From Arthrobacter sp. ATA002 (GTDB taxonomy: Bacteria; Actinomycetota; Actinomycetes; Actinomycetales; Micrococcaceae): 64,000 bases of DNA. Shown piece after piece: positions 55,091-64,000 of the stretch. Below the pieces are notes generated by a model. It saw only the letters and a list, made by a program, of their open reading frames with translations. It made no database searches and was not told the DNA's origin. The position numbers and the translations under genes were made by a program. The stretch covers positions 1,736,001 to 1,800,000 of the forward strand of contig NZ_CP114015.1 of assembly GCF_026898095.1 (NCBI RefSeq), in the 5' to 3' direction. Each line of letters starts with the position of its first letter. The stretch's first letter is position 1.

Positions 55091-56944
55091 GTGTCACCTA
55101 TGGCCCGCTTCTCACCGGTGCCTGCCGCGACGGATCCGGCGATCATCAGAAACTTCTGCATCATCGCCCACATCGACCACGGCAAGTCAACCCTGGCCGA
55201 CCGCATGCTCCAGTCCACCGGCGTCGTCGAGCACCGGAACATGAAGGCCCAGTACCTGGACCGCATGGACATTGAGCGCGAACGCGGCATCACCATCAAG
55301 TCGCAGGCCGTGCGCATGCCGTGGGAGCTCGACGGCGAGTCCTACGCCCTGAACATGATCGACACCCCGGGCCACGTGGATTTCACCTACGAGGTGTCCC
55401 GGTCCCTGGCAGCCTGCGAAGGAGCCGTGCTGCTGGTGGACGCGGCCCAGGGCATCGAGGCCCAGACGCTGGCCAACCTGTACCTGGCGATGGAGAACGA
55501 CCTCACCATCATTCCGGTCCTGAACAAGATCGACCTCCCGGCAGCGCAGCCGGAGAAGTACGCCGAGGAACTGGCGAAGCTGATTGGCGGCGATCCGGCG
55601 GATGTCCTGCGGGTTTCCGGCAAGACCGGTGTTGGCGTCGAAGCCCTGCTGGACCAGATTGTGCGCGAGATTCCGGCACCGGTGGGCGACCCCAACGCTC
55701 CCGCCCGCGCCATGATCTTCGACTCCGTGTACGACACCTACCGCGGCGTCGTCACCTACGTGCGTGTGGTCGACGGCAAGCTCTCGCCCCGCGAACGCAT
55801 CCAGATGATGTCCACCCGGGCCAGCCACGAACTCCTCGAGATCGGCGTCAGCTCACCGGAACCCACCCCGTCCAAGGGGCTGGGGGTCGGCGAGGTCGGC
55901 TACCTGATCACCGGTGTGAAGGACGTCCGGCTGTCCAAGGTCGGCGACACCGTCACCAACCTGGCCAAGCCGGCCGCCGAATCGTTGCCCGGCTACGCCG
56001 ATCCCAAGCCCATGGTGTTCTCCGGCCTGTACCCGATCGACGGTGCGGACTACCCGGTGCTGCGCGACGCGTTGGAAAAACTGATGCTCAACGATGCCGC
56101 CCTGGTCTACGAGCCGGAAACCTCGGCCGCGCTGGGCTTCGGCTTCCGCGTGGGCTTCCTGGGGCTGCTGCACCTGGAAATCACCCGTGAACGGCTCGAG
56201 CGCGAGTACAACCTTGACCTGATCTCCACCGCGCCCAACGTGGAATACGAGGTGACGCTCGAGGACAAGAAGGTCGTCACTGTCACAAACCCCAGCGAGT
56301 ACCCCGAGGGCAAGATCAAAGAGGTCCGCGAGCCAATGGTCTCGGCCACGATCCTGGCGCCGAACGAATTCGTCGGCGCCATCATGGAGCTGTGCCAGTC
56401 CCGCCGCGGTGTCCTGGGCGGCATGGACTATCTCTCCGAGGACCGGGTGGAAATCCGGTACCGCCTGCCGCTGGCCGAGATCGTTTTTGACTTCTTCGAC
56501 ATCCTCAAATCCAAGACCCGCGGCTACGCCTCGCTGGACTGGAAAGCCGACGGCGAGCAGGTGGCTGACCTGGTCAAGGTGGACATCCTGCTCCAGGGCG
56601 AACAGGTGGATGCCTTCAGCTCCATCACGCACAAGGACAAGGCCTACTCCTACGGTGTGATGATGACCGGCAAGCTGCGCGAACTCATTCCGCGCCAGCA
56701 GTTCGAGGTGCCCATCCAGGCTGCCATCGGCTCCCGGATCATTGCCCGCGAATCCATCCGTGCCATCCGCAAGGACGTGCTGGCCAAGTGCTACGGCGGC
56801 GACATCAGCCGTAAGCGCAAGCTGCTCGAAAAGCAGAAGGAGGGCAAGAAGCGCATGAAGATGGTTGGCCGCGTGGAAGTTCCGCAGGAAGCCTTCGTGG
56901 CTGCACTTTCCTCCGACGATTCCAAGGACAAAGCCAAGAAGTGA
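55091..56944 (+). CDS. lepA: Elongation factor 4 (LepA)
   Basis: 617 residues from GTG 55091 ([22 protein letters not shown]), supported by AAAGGA upstream; GTG 55067 is an alternative adding eight residues. GTPase motifs are intact: AHIDHGKST (G1), RGITIKSQ (G2), DTPGH (G3), NKID (G4). The EF4-specific C-terminal domain ([56 protein letters not shown]) is present. It helps back-translocate or rescue stalled ribosomes. The stop overlaps the hemW GTG. Confidence 0.97.
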   Translation: MSPMARFSPVPAATDPAIIRNFCIIAHIDHGKSTLADRMLQSTGVVEHRNMKAQYLDRMDIERERGITIKSQAVRMPWELDGESYALNMIDTPGHVDFTYEVSRSLAACEGAVLLVDAAQGIEAQTLANLYLAMENDLTIIPVLNKIDLPAAQPEKYAEELAKLIGGDPADVLRVSGKTGVGVEALLDQIVREIPAPVGDPNAPARAMIFDSVYDTYRGVVTYVRVVDGKLSPRERIQMMSTRASHELLEIGVSSPEPTPSKGLGVGEVGYLITGVKDVRLSKVGDTVTNLAKPAAESLPGYADPKPMVFSGLYPIDGADYPVLRDALEKLMLNDAALVYEPETSAALGFGFRVGFLGLLHLEITRERLEREYNLDLISTAPNVEYEVTLEDKKVVTVTNPSEYPEGKIKEVREPMVSATILAPNEFVGAIMELCQSRRGVLGGMDYLSEDRVEIRYRLPLAEIVFDFFDILKSKTRGYASLDWKADGEQVADLVKVDILLQGEQVDAFSSITHKDKAYSYGVMMTGKLRELIPRQQFEVPIQAAIGSRIIARESIRAIRKDVLAKCYGGDISRKRKLLEKQKEGKKRMKMVGRVEVPQEAFVAALSSDDSKDKAKK

Positions 56945-58171
56945 CACCCAGCGCACTGCCCCTCGGGGATCCCGCACCCGCCGACGGCCTCCTGCCCGCG
57001 CAGGCGGCGGAGGGAGCGGCGGACCGGAACTTCGGTCTCTACGTCCATATTCCGTTCTGCTCCGTCCGCTGCGGGTACTGCGACTTCAACACCTACACCG
57101 CCACCGAGCTCGGGGGCGGCGCCTCGCAGGACGCCTACGGCGGCACGGCGCAGCAGGAAGTGCGGTTCGCCGCGCAGGTGCTCGAGGCCTCGGGGCTTCC
57201 GGCGCGGAAAATGGGCACCGTCTTTTTCGGCGGCGGCACTCCCACCCTCCTGCCGGCGGAGGATCTTGCCGGGATCCTGAAAACGGCCGTGGACGCATGG
57301 GGCCTGGAGCCGGGGGCCGAAGTTACCACCGAAGCCAATCCGGATTCGGTCACCCCGCAGTCCCTGCAGTTGCTCGCCGACGCCGGTTTCACCCGGGTCT
57401 CCTTCGGCATGCAGTCGGCTGTTCCGCACGTGCTGGCGGTCCTGGACCGAACCCACACGCCGTCGCGCGTTCCCGAGGCCGTGAAGTGGGCGCGCGACGC
57501 CGGCCTGAAGGTGAGCGTTGACCTGATCTACGGCACGCCGGGGGAGTCCCTGGCAGACTGGAAGGTTTCCGTGGAGGAGGCGCTGAGCTACGAGCCGGAC
57601 CACATCTCGGCCTACGCGCTGATCATCGAGGACGGTACCAAGCTGGCCGCGCGCATGCGGCGCGGCGAGGTGCCGCCGATCGACGACGACGACCACGCGG
57701 ACAAATACCTCATGGCCGACGAGATGATGTCGGCGGCCGGCCTGTCCTGGTACGAAGTGAGCAACTGGGCCCGGACCCTGCCGACCAGTGCCGGCACAAC
57801 CTGGCCTACTGGCGCAGCGGTGACTGGTGGGGCATCGGCCCCGGCGCGCACTCGCACGCCGGCGGCGTGCGCTGGTGGAACGCCAAGCACCCCACCGCCT
57901 ACGCGCAGCGGCTGGCTGCCGGTGAGTCACCGGCGGTGGGCCGTGAAACGCTCGACGCTGAAACCCGGTATGTGGAAGACATCATGCTGCGCACCCGGCT
58001 GGCCGAGGGGCTGGAACTGTCCCGGCTGAAGGAATCAGGCCGGCTCGCGGTGGCCGGGCTGATGGCCGACGGGCTGGTGGATGCCAGGGCGGCCCTGACG
58101 GGCCGGGTGCTGCTGACGACCAGGGCCGCCTGCTGGCGGACGCCGTCGTGCGCCGTTTGCTGCCTGACTGA
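56941..58171 (+). CDS. hemW: Heme chaperone HemW, radical SAM (two frame breaks)
   Basis: About 410 residues, formerly called coproporphyrinogen III oxidase-like. The radical SAM cluster is [11 protein letters not shown] (CxxxCxxC). [22 protein letters not shown] and [18 protein letters not shown] follow. One C restored near 57777 continues YEVSNWAR into [25 protein letters not shown] second near 58120 gives [16 protein letters not shown] and TGA at 58169-58171. Both sites are C runs, so the gene is probably intact. HemW inserts heme into respiratory proteins. It is coupled to lepA. Confidence 0.9.
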
Positions 58172-58190
58172 CGGCTCCGCCGAACCGAAG

Positions 58191-58229
58191 AGGGCCCCGG
58201 GCCGGCAGCAAATGCCGACCCGGGGCCCT
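58191..58229. terminator. Strong hairpin between hemW and the DUF4870 gene
   Basis: AGGGCCCCGGGCCGGCA (58191-58207) pairs with TGCCGACCCGGGGCCCT (58213-58229), 17 pairs with one mismatch and a five-base loop. The flanking genes converge, so it can end both transcripts. Confidence 0.75.
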
Positions 58230-58246
58230 CCGTGCAGGCGGTCCCT

Positions 58247-58286
58247 ACTGGATGCGGCGCAGGTTCACTGGATGCGGCGCAGGTTC
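58247..58286. repeat. 20 bp tandem duplication across a stop codon
   Basis: ACTGGATGCGGCGCAGGTTC occurs twice (58247-58266 and 58267-58286). On the minus strand it duplicates the last codons (NLRRIQ) of the DUF4870 gene. The first unit reached ends in TGA, and the second copy ends in TAG. Confidence 0.9.
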
Positions 58287-58693
58287 AGCCGGTACCGGTA
58301 GGGGCGTCCGCGGTTGACTTCGACGCCGGCGACAACCGAGGCCACGGCAATGGCGATCCAGAGCAGGGCGTTCAAAAGGGCGAAGGCACCGCCGACGACG
58401 GGAATGAAGGACAGCAGCCAGGCGACCAGGGCAATAACCGTGGGAGGGAGCGTGAAGTTCAGCGCTTCCTTGGATTCCTGGGCCGTGAACGGCCCGCGGT
58501 CGCGGAAGACCAGATAAATGACCAGTGACGGAATAAACCCCAGAATGCCGCCGAAATGCGCCATGGTGGCCCACTGCCGGTCCTCGGAAGCAGTCAGGGG
58601 CAGGGCAGTGGCCGGCGCGCCCCGGTAGGCGGGACGGTCGCCGGAACTCCGGTCGTCGGGCTGGGGGTGGTCGTTTTGGCGAAGATTCGACAC
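58265..58693 (-). CDS. DUF4870-domain membrane protein
   Basis: 142 residues. A polar N-terminal 35 residues (Asp/Arg/Pro-rich) precede the DUF4870 domain. TM helices are seen in WATMAHFGGILGFIPSLVIYLVF, LNFTLPPTVIALVAWLLSFIPVVGGAF and LNALLWIAIAVASVVAGVEVNRG. This family belongs to a group of small membrane proteins of unknown role, widespread in actinobacteria. The end of the gene lies in a 20 bp tandem duplication. Confidence 0.88.
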   Translation of the reverse strand: MSNLRQNDHPQPDDRSSGDRPAYRGAPATALPLTASEDRQWATMAHFGGILGFIPSLVIYLVFRDRGPFTAQESKEALNFTLPPTVIALVAWLLSFIPVVGGAFALLNALLWIAIAVASVVAGVEVNRGRPYRYRLNLRRIQ

Positions 58694-58807
58694 TGCTGAT
58701 TCCTTTGTGACTCTGGATGCCTGGTCGGTGCGGTTTGCTGCCCTGCATCTCCACTAGATTACTGGCAACCGGGCCGGCCCCCGGCATGCGGGGCCGCGCG
58801 CGGGTCG

Positions 58808-59649
58808 CTACGGCACCGTCAGGAAGTCGATCACTTCCTCCACCCGGCCCAGCAGCGAGGGTTCCAGATCAGCGTACGTGGTGACGGCTCCCAGCAGTTT
58901 CTTCCATCCCACGGCCACATCCGTGTGGTCCCGGTGCGGCCAGCCCAGGCCCCGAAGGATGCCCGTCTTCCAGTCCTCGTTCCGGGGCACGGCCGGCCAT
59001 GCGGACAGGCCGATGGTCTGCGGCTTGATGGCCTGCCACACATCCACGTACGGGTGGCCGACGATCAGCACGTTTCCGCGCGCGCCGGGGTGTTTCATGG
59101 CTTCGGCGGCGATGCGGGATTCCTTGGAGCCGGCCACCAAATGGTCCACCAGGATGCCCAGCCTGCGCTCCGGGCCCGGATTGAAGTCGCGGACCGCCGC
59201 GTACACGTCATCCACGCCGTGCAGGGGCTCGACGACGATGCCCTCCACGCGCAGGTCATCGCCCCACACCTTCTCCACCAGTTCGGCGTCGTGCTTGCCT
59301 TCCACCCAAATCCGGCTCGCCCTCGCCGTGCGCGCCCGCATGTTGTCCACACGGACGGAGCCCGACGCCGTCCGGCGGGGCGCAGGAGCCGATGCCTTCA
59401 CCGCGGGGATTACCTCCACGGGCTCACCGTCGAGCAGGAAACCGAATCCCAGTTCAAAGGACTTGGTTTTCCCCTGCGGTCCTCCAGCACCATCAGGTGC
59501 AGTCCGCCGGACTTCTCCACCCGGACCACGGCTCCGACCCACCCGCTTTGCACGTCCTCGAGCACCAGGCCCGTCTCGGCACCGACTTTGGGGAGCGTTT
59601 TCCGGGCCGGGGCACTGATGTCCTGCGGCCCCCACGAAAAGTTGGACAC
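58808..59649 (-). CDS. DUF3097 protein (frame break near 59474)
   Basis: About 280 residues. From GTG 59649 it reads VSNFSWGPQDISAPARKTLPKVGAETGLVLEDVQSGWVGAVVRVEKSGGLHLMVLEDR. One base restored near 59474 (C run) joins it to GKTKSFELGFGFLLDGEPVEV, ASRIWVEGKHDAELVEKVWGDDLRVEGIVVEPLHGVDD and VLIVGHPYVDVWQAIKP. The middle part resembles a Toprim-like WVEGKHDAELV segment. Function is unknown but the gene is conserved next to hrcA in actinobacteria. Confidence 0.87.
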
Positions 59650-59757
59650 GGGTGTTTTCCTCGCTTTGGTTGGTCCGGTGCAGCCGGCACCTGCGCGTCC
59701 GGCAGCTGCGCGGCACGGGACACTCAATGCTAGCAACGACTCCGATCCGTATTAGAC

Positions 59758-59784
59758 TTAGCACTTAGGCATGGGGAGTGCTAA
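59758..59784. promoter_or_regulatory. CIRCE element upstream of hrcA
   Basis: TTAGCACTT-9-GAGTGCTAA at 59758-59784 matches the CIRCE consensus TTAGCACTC-N9-GAGTGCTAA with one change in the left arm. It lies 64 bases before the hrcA ATG, so HrcA should repress its own operon and release it on heat stress. Confidence 0.9.
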
Positions 59785-59848
59785 CCGGGGCGGGAGCCGT
59801 TCCCGGGACGCAGGCAGACATAGGGCCATCGGCGAGGGAGGGAAAACC

Positions 59849-60862
59849 ATGAGTGAGCCACGCAGACTCGAGGTGCTCCGGGCCATTGTTGAAGACTATG
59901 TCCATTCGCGCGAGCCCGTCGGTTCCAAGGCCCTGGTGGAGCGCCACCAGCTCGGTGTGTCCAGCGCCACCATCCGCAACGACATGGCAGCCCTTGAAGA
60001 AGAGGGGCTGATTGTTGCTCCGCACACCTCAGCCGGCCGCATTCCCACCGATAAGGGCTACCGGCTGTTCGTGGACCGGATTTCGGATGTAAAGCCGCTG
60101 TCGGCCGCGGAACGGAAGGCAATCCAGACCCTGCTTGAGGGTGCCGAAGACCTCGACGACGTCATGGAGCGCACGGTCCGGCTGCTGTCGCAGCTGACCA
60201 ACCAGGTGGCCGTGGTGCAGTACCCGCACCTGGGCAACGCCCGGGTGCGGCACATCGAATTTGTGCTGCTTGCCCCGGCCCAGGTGCTTGTTGTCCTGAT
60301 TTCCACCACCGGCAGGGTGGAGCAGCGGGTCATCACGCTGCCGGACCAGGTCGCCGAACCGGATCTCCTGGAACTGCGCCGGCACTTCCTCGCAGTACTG
60401 GGCGGCACCGCGCTCACGCGCATCACCGGCCAGCTGGCCGAGTGCCTGGCAACCGTTCCAGCCCCCAAGCGGCGCAACGCCGGCGTCCTGGCCCGCTGCC
60501 TTGAGCAGTTGGCCGGAATCAACCGCGAGGACCGAATGGTGATGGCCGGGACCGCCAACCTGGCCCGCTCCACCGTAGACTTTCCCCTGACGATCGGCCC
60601 GATCCTCGAGGCGCTTGAGGAACAAGTGGTCATGCTGCGGTTGTTGTCCGAGATGGAGCAGGATGCCCGGGGAGTGTCGGTCCGGATTGGACGGGAAAAT
60701 CCGCACGGTTCCCTGTCGGAAGCGTCTGTCGTGGCAACCGGCTACGGGCCTGATTCTTCCGCCAAGGTGGGGGTCCTCGGGCCGACCCGGATGGACTATC
60801 CCACGACTATGGCAACGGTCCGTGCCGTGGCACGCTATCTTTCCCGGATACTAAACAACTAG
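59849..60862 (+). CDS. hrcA: Heat-inducible transcription repressor HrcA
   Basis: 337 residues from ATG 59849 (GAGGGAGGG upstream). The winged-helix N-terminus ([51 protein letters not shown] ... [17 protein letters not shown]) and the GAF-like middle are typical. It binds CIRCE and represses chaperone genes. A CIRCE lies just upstream, indicating autoregulation, and dnaJ follows 133 bases downstream. Confidence 0.97.
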   Translation: MSEPRRLEVLRAIVEDYVHSREPVGSKALVERHQLGVSSATIRNDMAALEEEGLIVAPHTSAGRIPTDKGYRLFVDRISDVKPLSAAERKAIQTLLEGAEDLDDVMERTVRLLSQLTNQVAVVQYPHLGNARVRHIEFVLLAPAQVLVVLISTTGRVEQRVITLPDQVAEPDLLELRRHFLAVLGGTALTRITGQLAECLATVPAPKRRNAGVLARCLEQLAGINREDRMVMAGTANLARSTVDFPLTIGPILEALEEQVVMLRLLSEMEQDARGVSVRIGRENPHGSLSEASVVATGYGPDSSAKVGVLGPTRMDYPTTMATVRAVARYLSRILNN

Positions 60863-60995
60863 AAAAACGTTAGAGAATACAGCAGCAGTCGCCGGTGCAG
60901 GCACGCGTGAAGCGGGCGGGCACCGGCGGAAGTCTTCGAAGCGAAGAGGACACCGCGCAAGCGGATACTGCAACTACAGGAAGCGATGTGCACGA

Positions 60996-62144
60996 GTGAG
61001 CGATCACTACCAGGTCCTGGGCGTTGGACGCGACGCCACGGGCGAAGAAATCAAGAAGGCGTACCGGAAGCTGGCCCGCAAGCTGCATCCGGACGTCAAC
61101 TCCGCTCCCGGAGCGCAGGATGAGTTCAAGGCCGTAACCCACGCCTACGAGGTGCTCGCGGACCCGCAGAAGCGCCGCATCTATGACACCACCGGCAACG
61201 AGAACGGCAGCGACAACGGCTTCGGCGGCGGTGCCGGCTTCGGCGGCCAGGGCTTTGGCTTCCAGGATATCTTCGATACGTTCTTCGGCGGTGCCGGACC
61301 CGGAGGGGGCGGCGGCCGGGGCCCGGCCTCGCGCACCCGCCGCGGCCAGGACGCCCTGATCAACGTGCGGATCGATCTCAAGGACGCCGTCTTCGGCACC
61401 AACAAGAAGATCGACGTCGACACCGCCGTCACCTGCCCGACCTGCGACGGCAGCTGCTGCCAGCCCGGCACCTCGCCGCGGACCTGTGACATCTGCCACG
61501 GTACCGGCCAGGTGCAGCGCGCCGTCCGCTCCATCCTGGGCCAGGTCATGACCAGTGCTCCCTGCGGCTCCTGCCAGGGCTACGGCTCGGTCATTCCCGA
61601 CCCCTGCCACGAGTGCGCCGGCGAAGGACGCGTCCGCAGCCGCCGCAGCCTGAACATCAAGATCCCCGCGGGTGTGGCCACCGGCACCCGGATCCAGCTG
61701 GGCGGCCAGGGCGAAGCCGGAACTGCCGGCGGACCGCAGGGCGATCTGTACGTGGAGATCCGGGTCAACGCCGATCCCACTTTCGTGCGCGAGGGCGACG
61801 ACCTGCATGCCACCCTGACGGTGCCCATGACCGCCGCAGCGCTGGGTTCCTCGATCAATTTCGAGACGTTCGACGGCGACCGTGAGATCAACGTCAAGGC
61901 CGGCACCCAGTCGGGGGAGATCACGACGCTCAAGGGGCTTGGCGTCACCCATCTGCGCGGTTACGGCCGCGGGGACCTGCTGGTCCATCTTCACGTGGAA
62001 ACGCCGCAGAAGCTGGACACGGAGCAGGAGGAACTGCTGCGCAAGCTGGCGCAGCTGCGCGGCGAGGAGTACGCCGAAGGCCGCCTGGCCGGCAGCGGAT
62101 CCGGCGTCTTCGCAAGGCTGCGGGACCGCCTGGGCAACCTCTAG
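60996..62144 (+). CDS. dnaJ: Chaperone DnaJ (second, hrcA-linked type)
   Basis: 382 residues from GTG 60996. The J domain has HPDV in [12 protein letters not shown] Gly/Phe-rich linker covers about residues 65-105. The zinc region has four repeats, [24 protein letters not shown] and CHECAGEG; the first lacks the final Gly, as is common in this actinobacterial DnaJ2 group. Substrate-binding beta domains follow. It stimulates DnaK ATPase. It is downstream of hrcA and probably shares its CIRCE control. Confidence 0.95.
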   Translation: MSDHYQVLGVGRDATGEEIKKAYRKLARKLHPDVNSAPGAQDEFKAVTHAYEVLADPQKRRIYDTTGNENGSDNGFGGGAGFGGQGFGFQDIFDTFFGGAGPGGGGGRGPASRTRRGQDALINVRIDLKDAVFGTNKKIDVDTAVTCPTCDGSCCQPGTSPRTCDICHGTGQVQRAVRSILGQVMTSAPCGSCQGYGSVIPDPCHECAGEGRVRSRRSLNIKIPAGVATGTRIQLGGQGEAGTAGGPQGDLYVEIRVNADPTFVREGDDLHATLTVPMTAAALGSSINFETFDGDREINVKAGTQSGEITTLKGLGVTHLRGYGRGDLLVHLHVETPQKLDTEQEELLRKLAQLRGEEYAEGRLAGSGSGVFARLRDRLGNL

Positions 62145-62146
62145 CC

Positions 62147-62911
62147 ATGACCAACCCGATTTTCTTCGGGGATCCGGGCGCTGTACGCGCGGCTGTGCCC
62201 GGATCCGTGGTGGTTCTTGAGGGTCCGGAAGCCCATCACGCCGTTGCCGTGAAGCGGCTCGCCCCCGGTGAGCCCGTGGACATTGTGGACGGTGCCGGAG
62301 TGCGGCTGACGGGAACCGTGTCCGCGGCGTCGCCGGCCCGGCTGGAAGTCCAGGTGGAAACCGTCACCGAAGAAGCAGGGGCCGCCGAAACGCTCATCCT
62401 CGTCCAGGCCCTGGCCAAGGGCGGCCGCGATGAGCAGGCCGTGGAAGCGGCGACCGAACTCGGCGCCGGCAGGGTTATCCCGTGGCAGTCCGAACGCAGC
62501 ATTGTCCGCTGGCGCGCCGACAAGGCAGCCAAGGGGCAGGCAAAGTGGCAGGGCATCGTCACGGCTGCCGCGAAGCAGTCCCGCCGTTCGCGGATCCCTT
62601 CGGTGGAAGACATGGTGGAGTCGAAGGCGCTGGCACGCCGGCTCGCCAATGTGGACCTGGTGCTGGTGCTGCATGAGGAGGCCGACGGCGCCCTGGTTCC
62701 GGCGGTCACGGAGGCGCGGCGGCTCGCCGGGGACCGGCCGCTGAGCATTGCCGTGGTGGTGGGCCCCGAGGGCGGCATCAGCGCCGCGGAGGTGGAGCTG
62801 CTGCGCGGCGGCGGCGCGGTGGCGGTCCGCCTGGGTCCGCATGTCATGCGTTCTTCCACCGCGGGACCTGCCGCCCTGGCGGTGCTGAATTCCGTGCTGG
62901 GACGCTGGTAG
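62147..62911 (+). CDS. rsmE: 16S rRNA (uracil1498-N3)-methyltransferase
   Basis: 254 residues. It methylates N3 of U1498 in 16S rRNA with SAM. The SPOUT fold with its C-terminal knot is visible: LALVQALAKGGRDEQAVEAATELG-type (here ILVQALAKGGRDEQ), PWQSERSIVRW, VVGPEGGISAAEVELL and LGPHVMRSSTAGPAALAVL. ATG 62147 is two bases after the dnaJ stop, so they are co-transcribed. Confidence 0.95.
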   Translation: MTNPIFFGDPGAVRAAVPGSVVVLEGPEAHHAVAVKRLAPGEPVDIVDGAGVRLTGTVSAASPARLEVQVETVTEEAGAAETLILVQALAKGGRDEQAVEAATELGAGRVIPWQSERSIVRWRADKAAKGQAKWQGIVTAAAKQSRRSRIPSVEDMVESKALARRLANVDLVLVLHEEADGALVPAVTEARRLAGDRPLSIAVVVGPEGGISAAEVELLRGGGAVAVRLGPHVMRSSTAGPAALAVLNSVLGRW

Positions 62912-62957
62912 GTCAGGGATTCCGCGGGTAGGACAGGAACCCGGTCGGAGCCCGGAG

Positions 62958-63902
62958 TTACTGCGCCGCCGACGACACGGTCACGCGTTTGGAATCTTCG
63001 TTGGCGCGTTCCGTCCCGTGGAAGACGCTCACGCTGTAGTCGCCCGCCGGCAGCTCCACGGTAAAGCTGAAGAGTGAGGGCCCGCCGGTGGATGCGTCGA
63101 GTTCGGCATAGCCGCGTTCCACGGCTTCCCCGGTGGGCCGTCCGTCCACAATGGGCTCCACGCGCCAGGACAGCTGTCCGCCTTCCGGCACCGCCGTTCC
63201 CTGCACCGTGAGTGAGGACTGGGAGCCGTGCCCCTCCTGCGGATCGATAATCCAAATCGGTGCCATGAGCGCCGGATCACGCAGCTGCGGACCTTCCAGG
63301 ACTTCATGGCCGAATGCCGTGTAGCCGGCCTTGCCGTCCACCAGCAGCACCACCGAGGACTCGTGGCCCACGGTGGTGAGTCCGGCATTTGAGGCCGCGG
63401 CGGTGGCGGTGTAGACCAGCTGCTGCACGGCGCGGTGAGCCATTCCTGCGTCCATGGAGGTTCCGAAAGCGTCTTCGGAGATGTCCACGGTGATGACGTT
63501 CTTGCCGGAGATTGACGCGGTCACGCTGCCGGCCTTTTTCCAGGGATTGAAATAGTCCGGGTCCGACGGTGTGCCCGACGTCATGGCGAGGACTGCTTCG
63601 CCGATGGGGTCACCGTCTTTTTCAGCCGGCTGGAACTCCCTGTACAGGTGCACGTCCGAACCGTTCAGGCCCAGCCAGTACACCGGGATGCGGCCGGGTG
63701 CCGGTTTGCCTTCCAACGGGGGAACGGCAGCCAGGGGAGCAGCAATGGTGCTCCCGGCGGAGTCGCCGAAGGAAATGGGCATGGTGGTGGTCGGGCTCGC
63801 GGCAACCACGCCGCAGCCGCTGAAGAGGAGTGACGAAACAACCAGCAGTCCGGCGTAGCGCCGGCGGCCCGGCCGCATCAGCCGGCGGTCCATTAAGCCC
63901 AT
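62958..63902 (-). CDS. GerMN-domain lipoprotein
   Basis: 314 residues. A basic N-terminus (RRLMRPGRRRY) and a hydrophobic stretch end in the lipobox LLFSGC, so the mature protein is a lipoprotein with Cys near residue 30. The GerMN domain (IPVYWLGLNGSDVHLYREFQ ... AVLAMTSGTPSDPDYFNPW ... NVITVDISEDAF ... AVQQLVYTATAA) is followed by an immunoglobulin-like Gmad2 domain (PQLRDPALMAPIWIIDPQEG ... FSFTVELPAGDYSVSVF). Outside spore formers its role is unknown; cell-envelope function is likely. It converges on rsmE. Confidence 0.9.
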   Translation of the reverse strand: MGLMDRRLMRPGRRRYAGLLVVSSLLFSGCGVVAASPTTTMPISFGDSAGSTIAAPLAAVPPLEGKPAPGRIPVYWLGLNGSDVHLYREFQPAEKDGDPIGEAVLAMTSGTPSDPDYFNPWKKAGSVTASISGKNVITVDISEDAFGTSMDAGMAHRAVQQLVYTATAAASNAGLTTVGHESSVVLLVDGKAGYTAFGHEVLEGPQLRDPALMAPIWIIDPQEGHGSQSSLTVQGTAVPEGGQLSWRVEPIVDGRPTGEAVERGYAELDASTGGPSLFSFTVELPAGDYSVSVFHGTERANEDSKRVTVSSAAQ

Positions 63903-64000
63903 TCAGTCCTCCTTCCGCGAAATGATCGCTTTCCAGCTTGGCACATGCCAAACGCCCGATCCGCGGTCTTGACCATCCTGCGGCCGGACTGAGACCCGAT

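Overview
The window is high-GC actinobacterial chromosome, and its gene order points to Micrococcaceae, most likely Arthrobacter sensu lato. Supporting evidence is the block carA-carB-pyrF-mihF-gmk-rpoZ-coaBC-metK-priA (1-13058), the block leuS-degV-comEA-comEC ... holA-rpsT-lepA-hemW-DUF3097-hrcA-dnaJ-rsmE (41251-62911), the actinobacterial integration host factor MihF, and frequent GTG/TTG starts with ATGA/GTGA overlaps. No rRNA, tRNA or CRISPR array was seen.

Layout. 1-8070: pyrimidine, nucleotide and cofactor housekeeping genes. 8080-9468: a 3x31 bp tandem repeat and a complete IS30-family element between coaBC and metK. 9612-13058: metK and priA. 13059-27600: an accessory region with visibly lower GC. 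It holds a RES/Xre-type toxin-antitoxin pair, an unknown two-gene membrane module, an Mrr-like PD-(D/E)XK nuclease with an unknown partner domain, a serine recombinase, a YhcG/DUF1016 nuclease behind a LacI-like palindrome, several small membrane proteins, a small winged-helix regulator, an alpha/beta hydrolase, an MBL-fold hydrolase, an S41 peptidase and a NUDIX hydrolase. This is the best place to look for an undescribed, possibly defence-related system. 27760-41019: Hsp20, an OhrR-like regulator with a palindromic operator, a zinc-independent MDR reductase, an aldo/keto reductase-hydrolase-glycosyltransferase operon, glpF-glpK, an FMO-BASS transporter-epimerase operon, an ECF sigma factor with a SnoaL-like tail, and a GNAT remnant. 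41068-44779: leuS behind a leucine leader peptide and attenuator, then degV. 44956-54076: comEA-comEC and holA-rpsT, separated by a four-gene cassette (IclR regulator, maleate isomerase-like enzyme, MatC-like carrier, flavin reductase-like protein). 54314-63902: solitary MazF-like protein, lepA, hemW, DUF4870, DUF3097, hrcA with a CIRCE element, dnaJ, rsmE and a GerMN lipoprotein.

A general caution applies to this sequence. About twenty genes, including carB, priA and hemW, read as one protein only if a base is restored, nearly always one G or C in or beside a short G/C run. This pattern looks like homopolymer undercalling in the assembly rather than gene decay. I therefore annotate these genes across the break and give the break position.

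Functionally the core genes serve pyrimidine and SAM synthesis, replication restart, translation, DNA uptake and heat-shock control. The accessory blocks add genome-defence candidates, glycerol uptake and phosphorylation, probable maleate use and redox-responsive metabolism.
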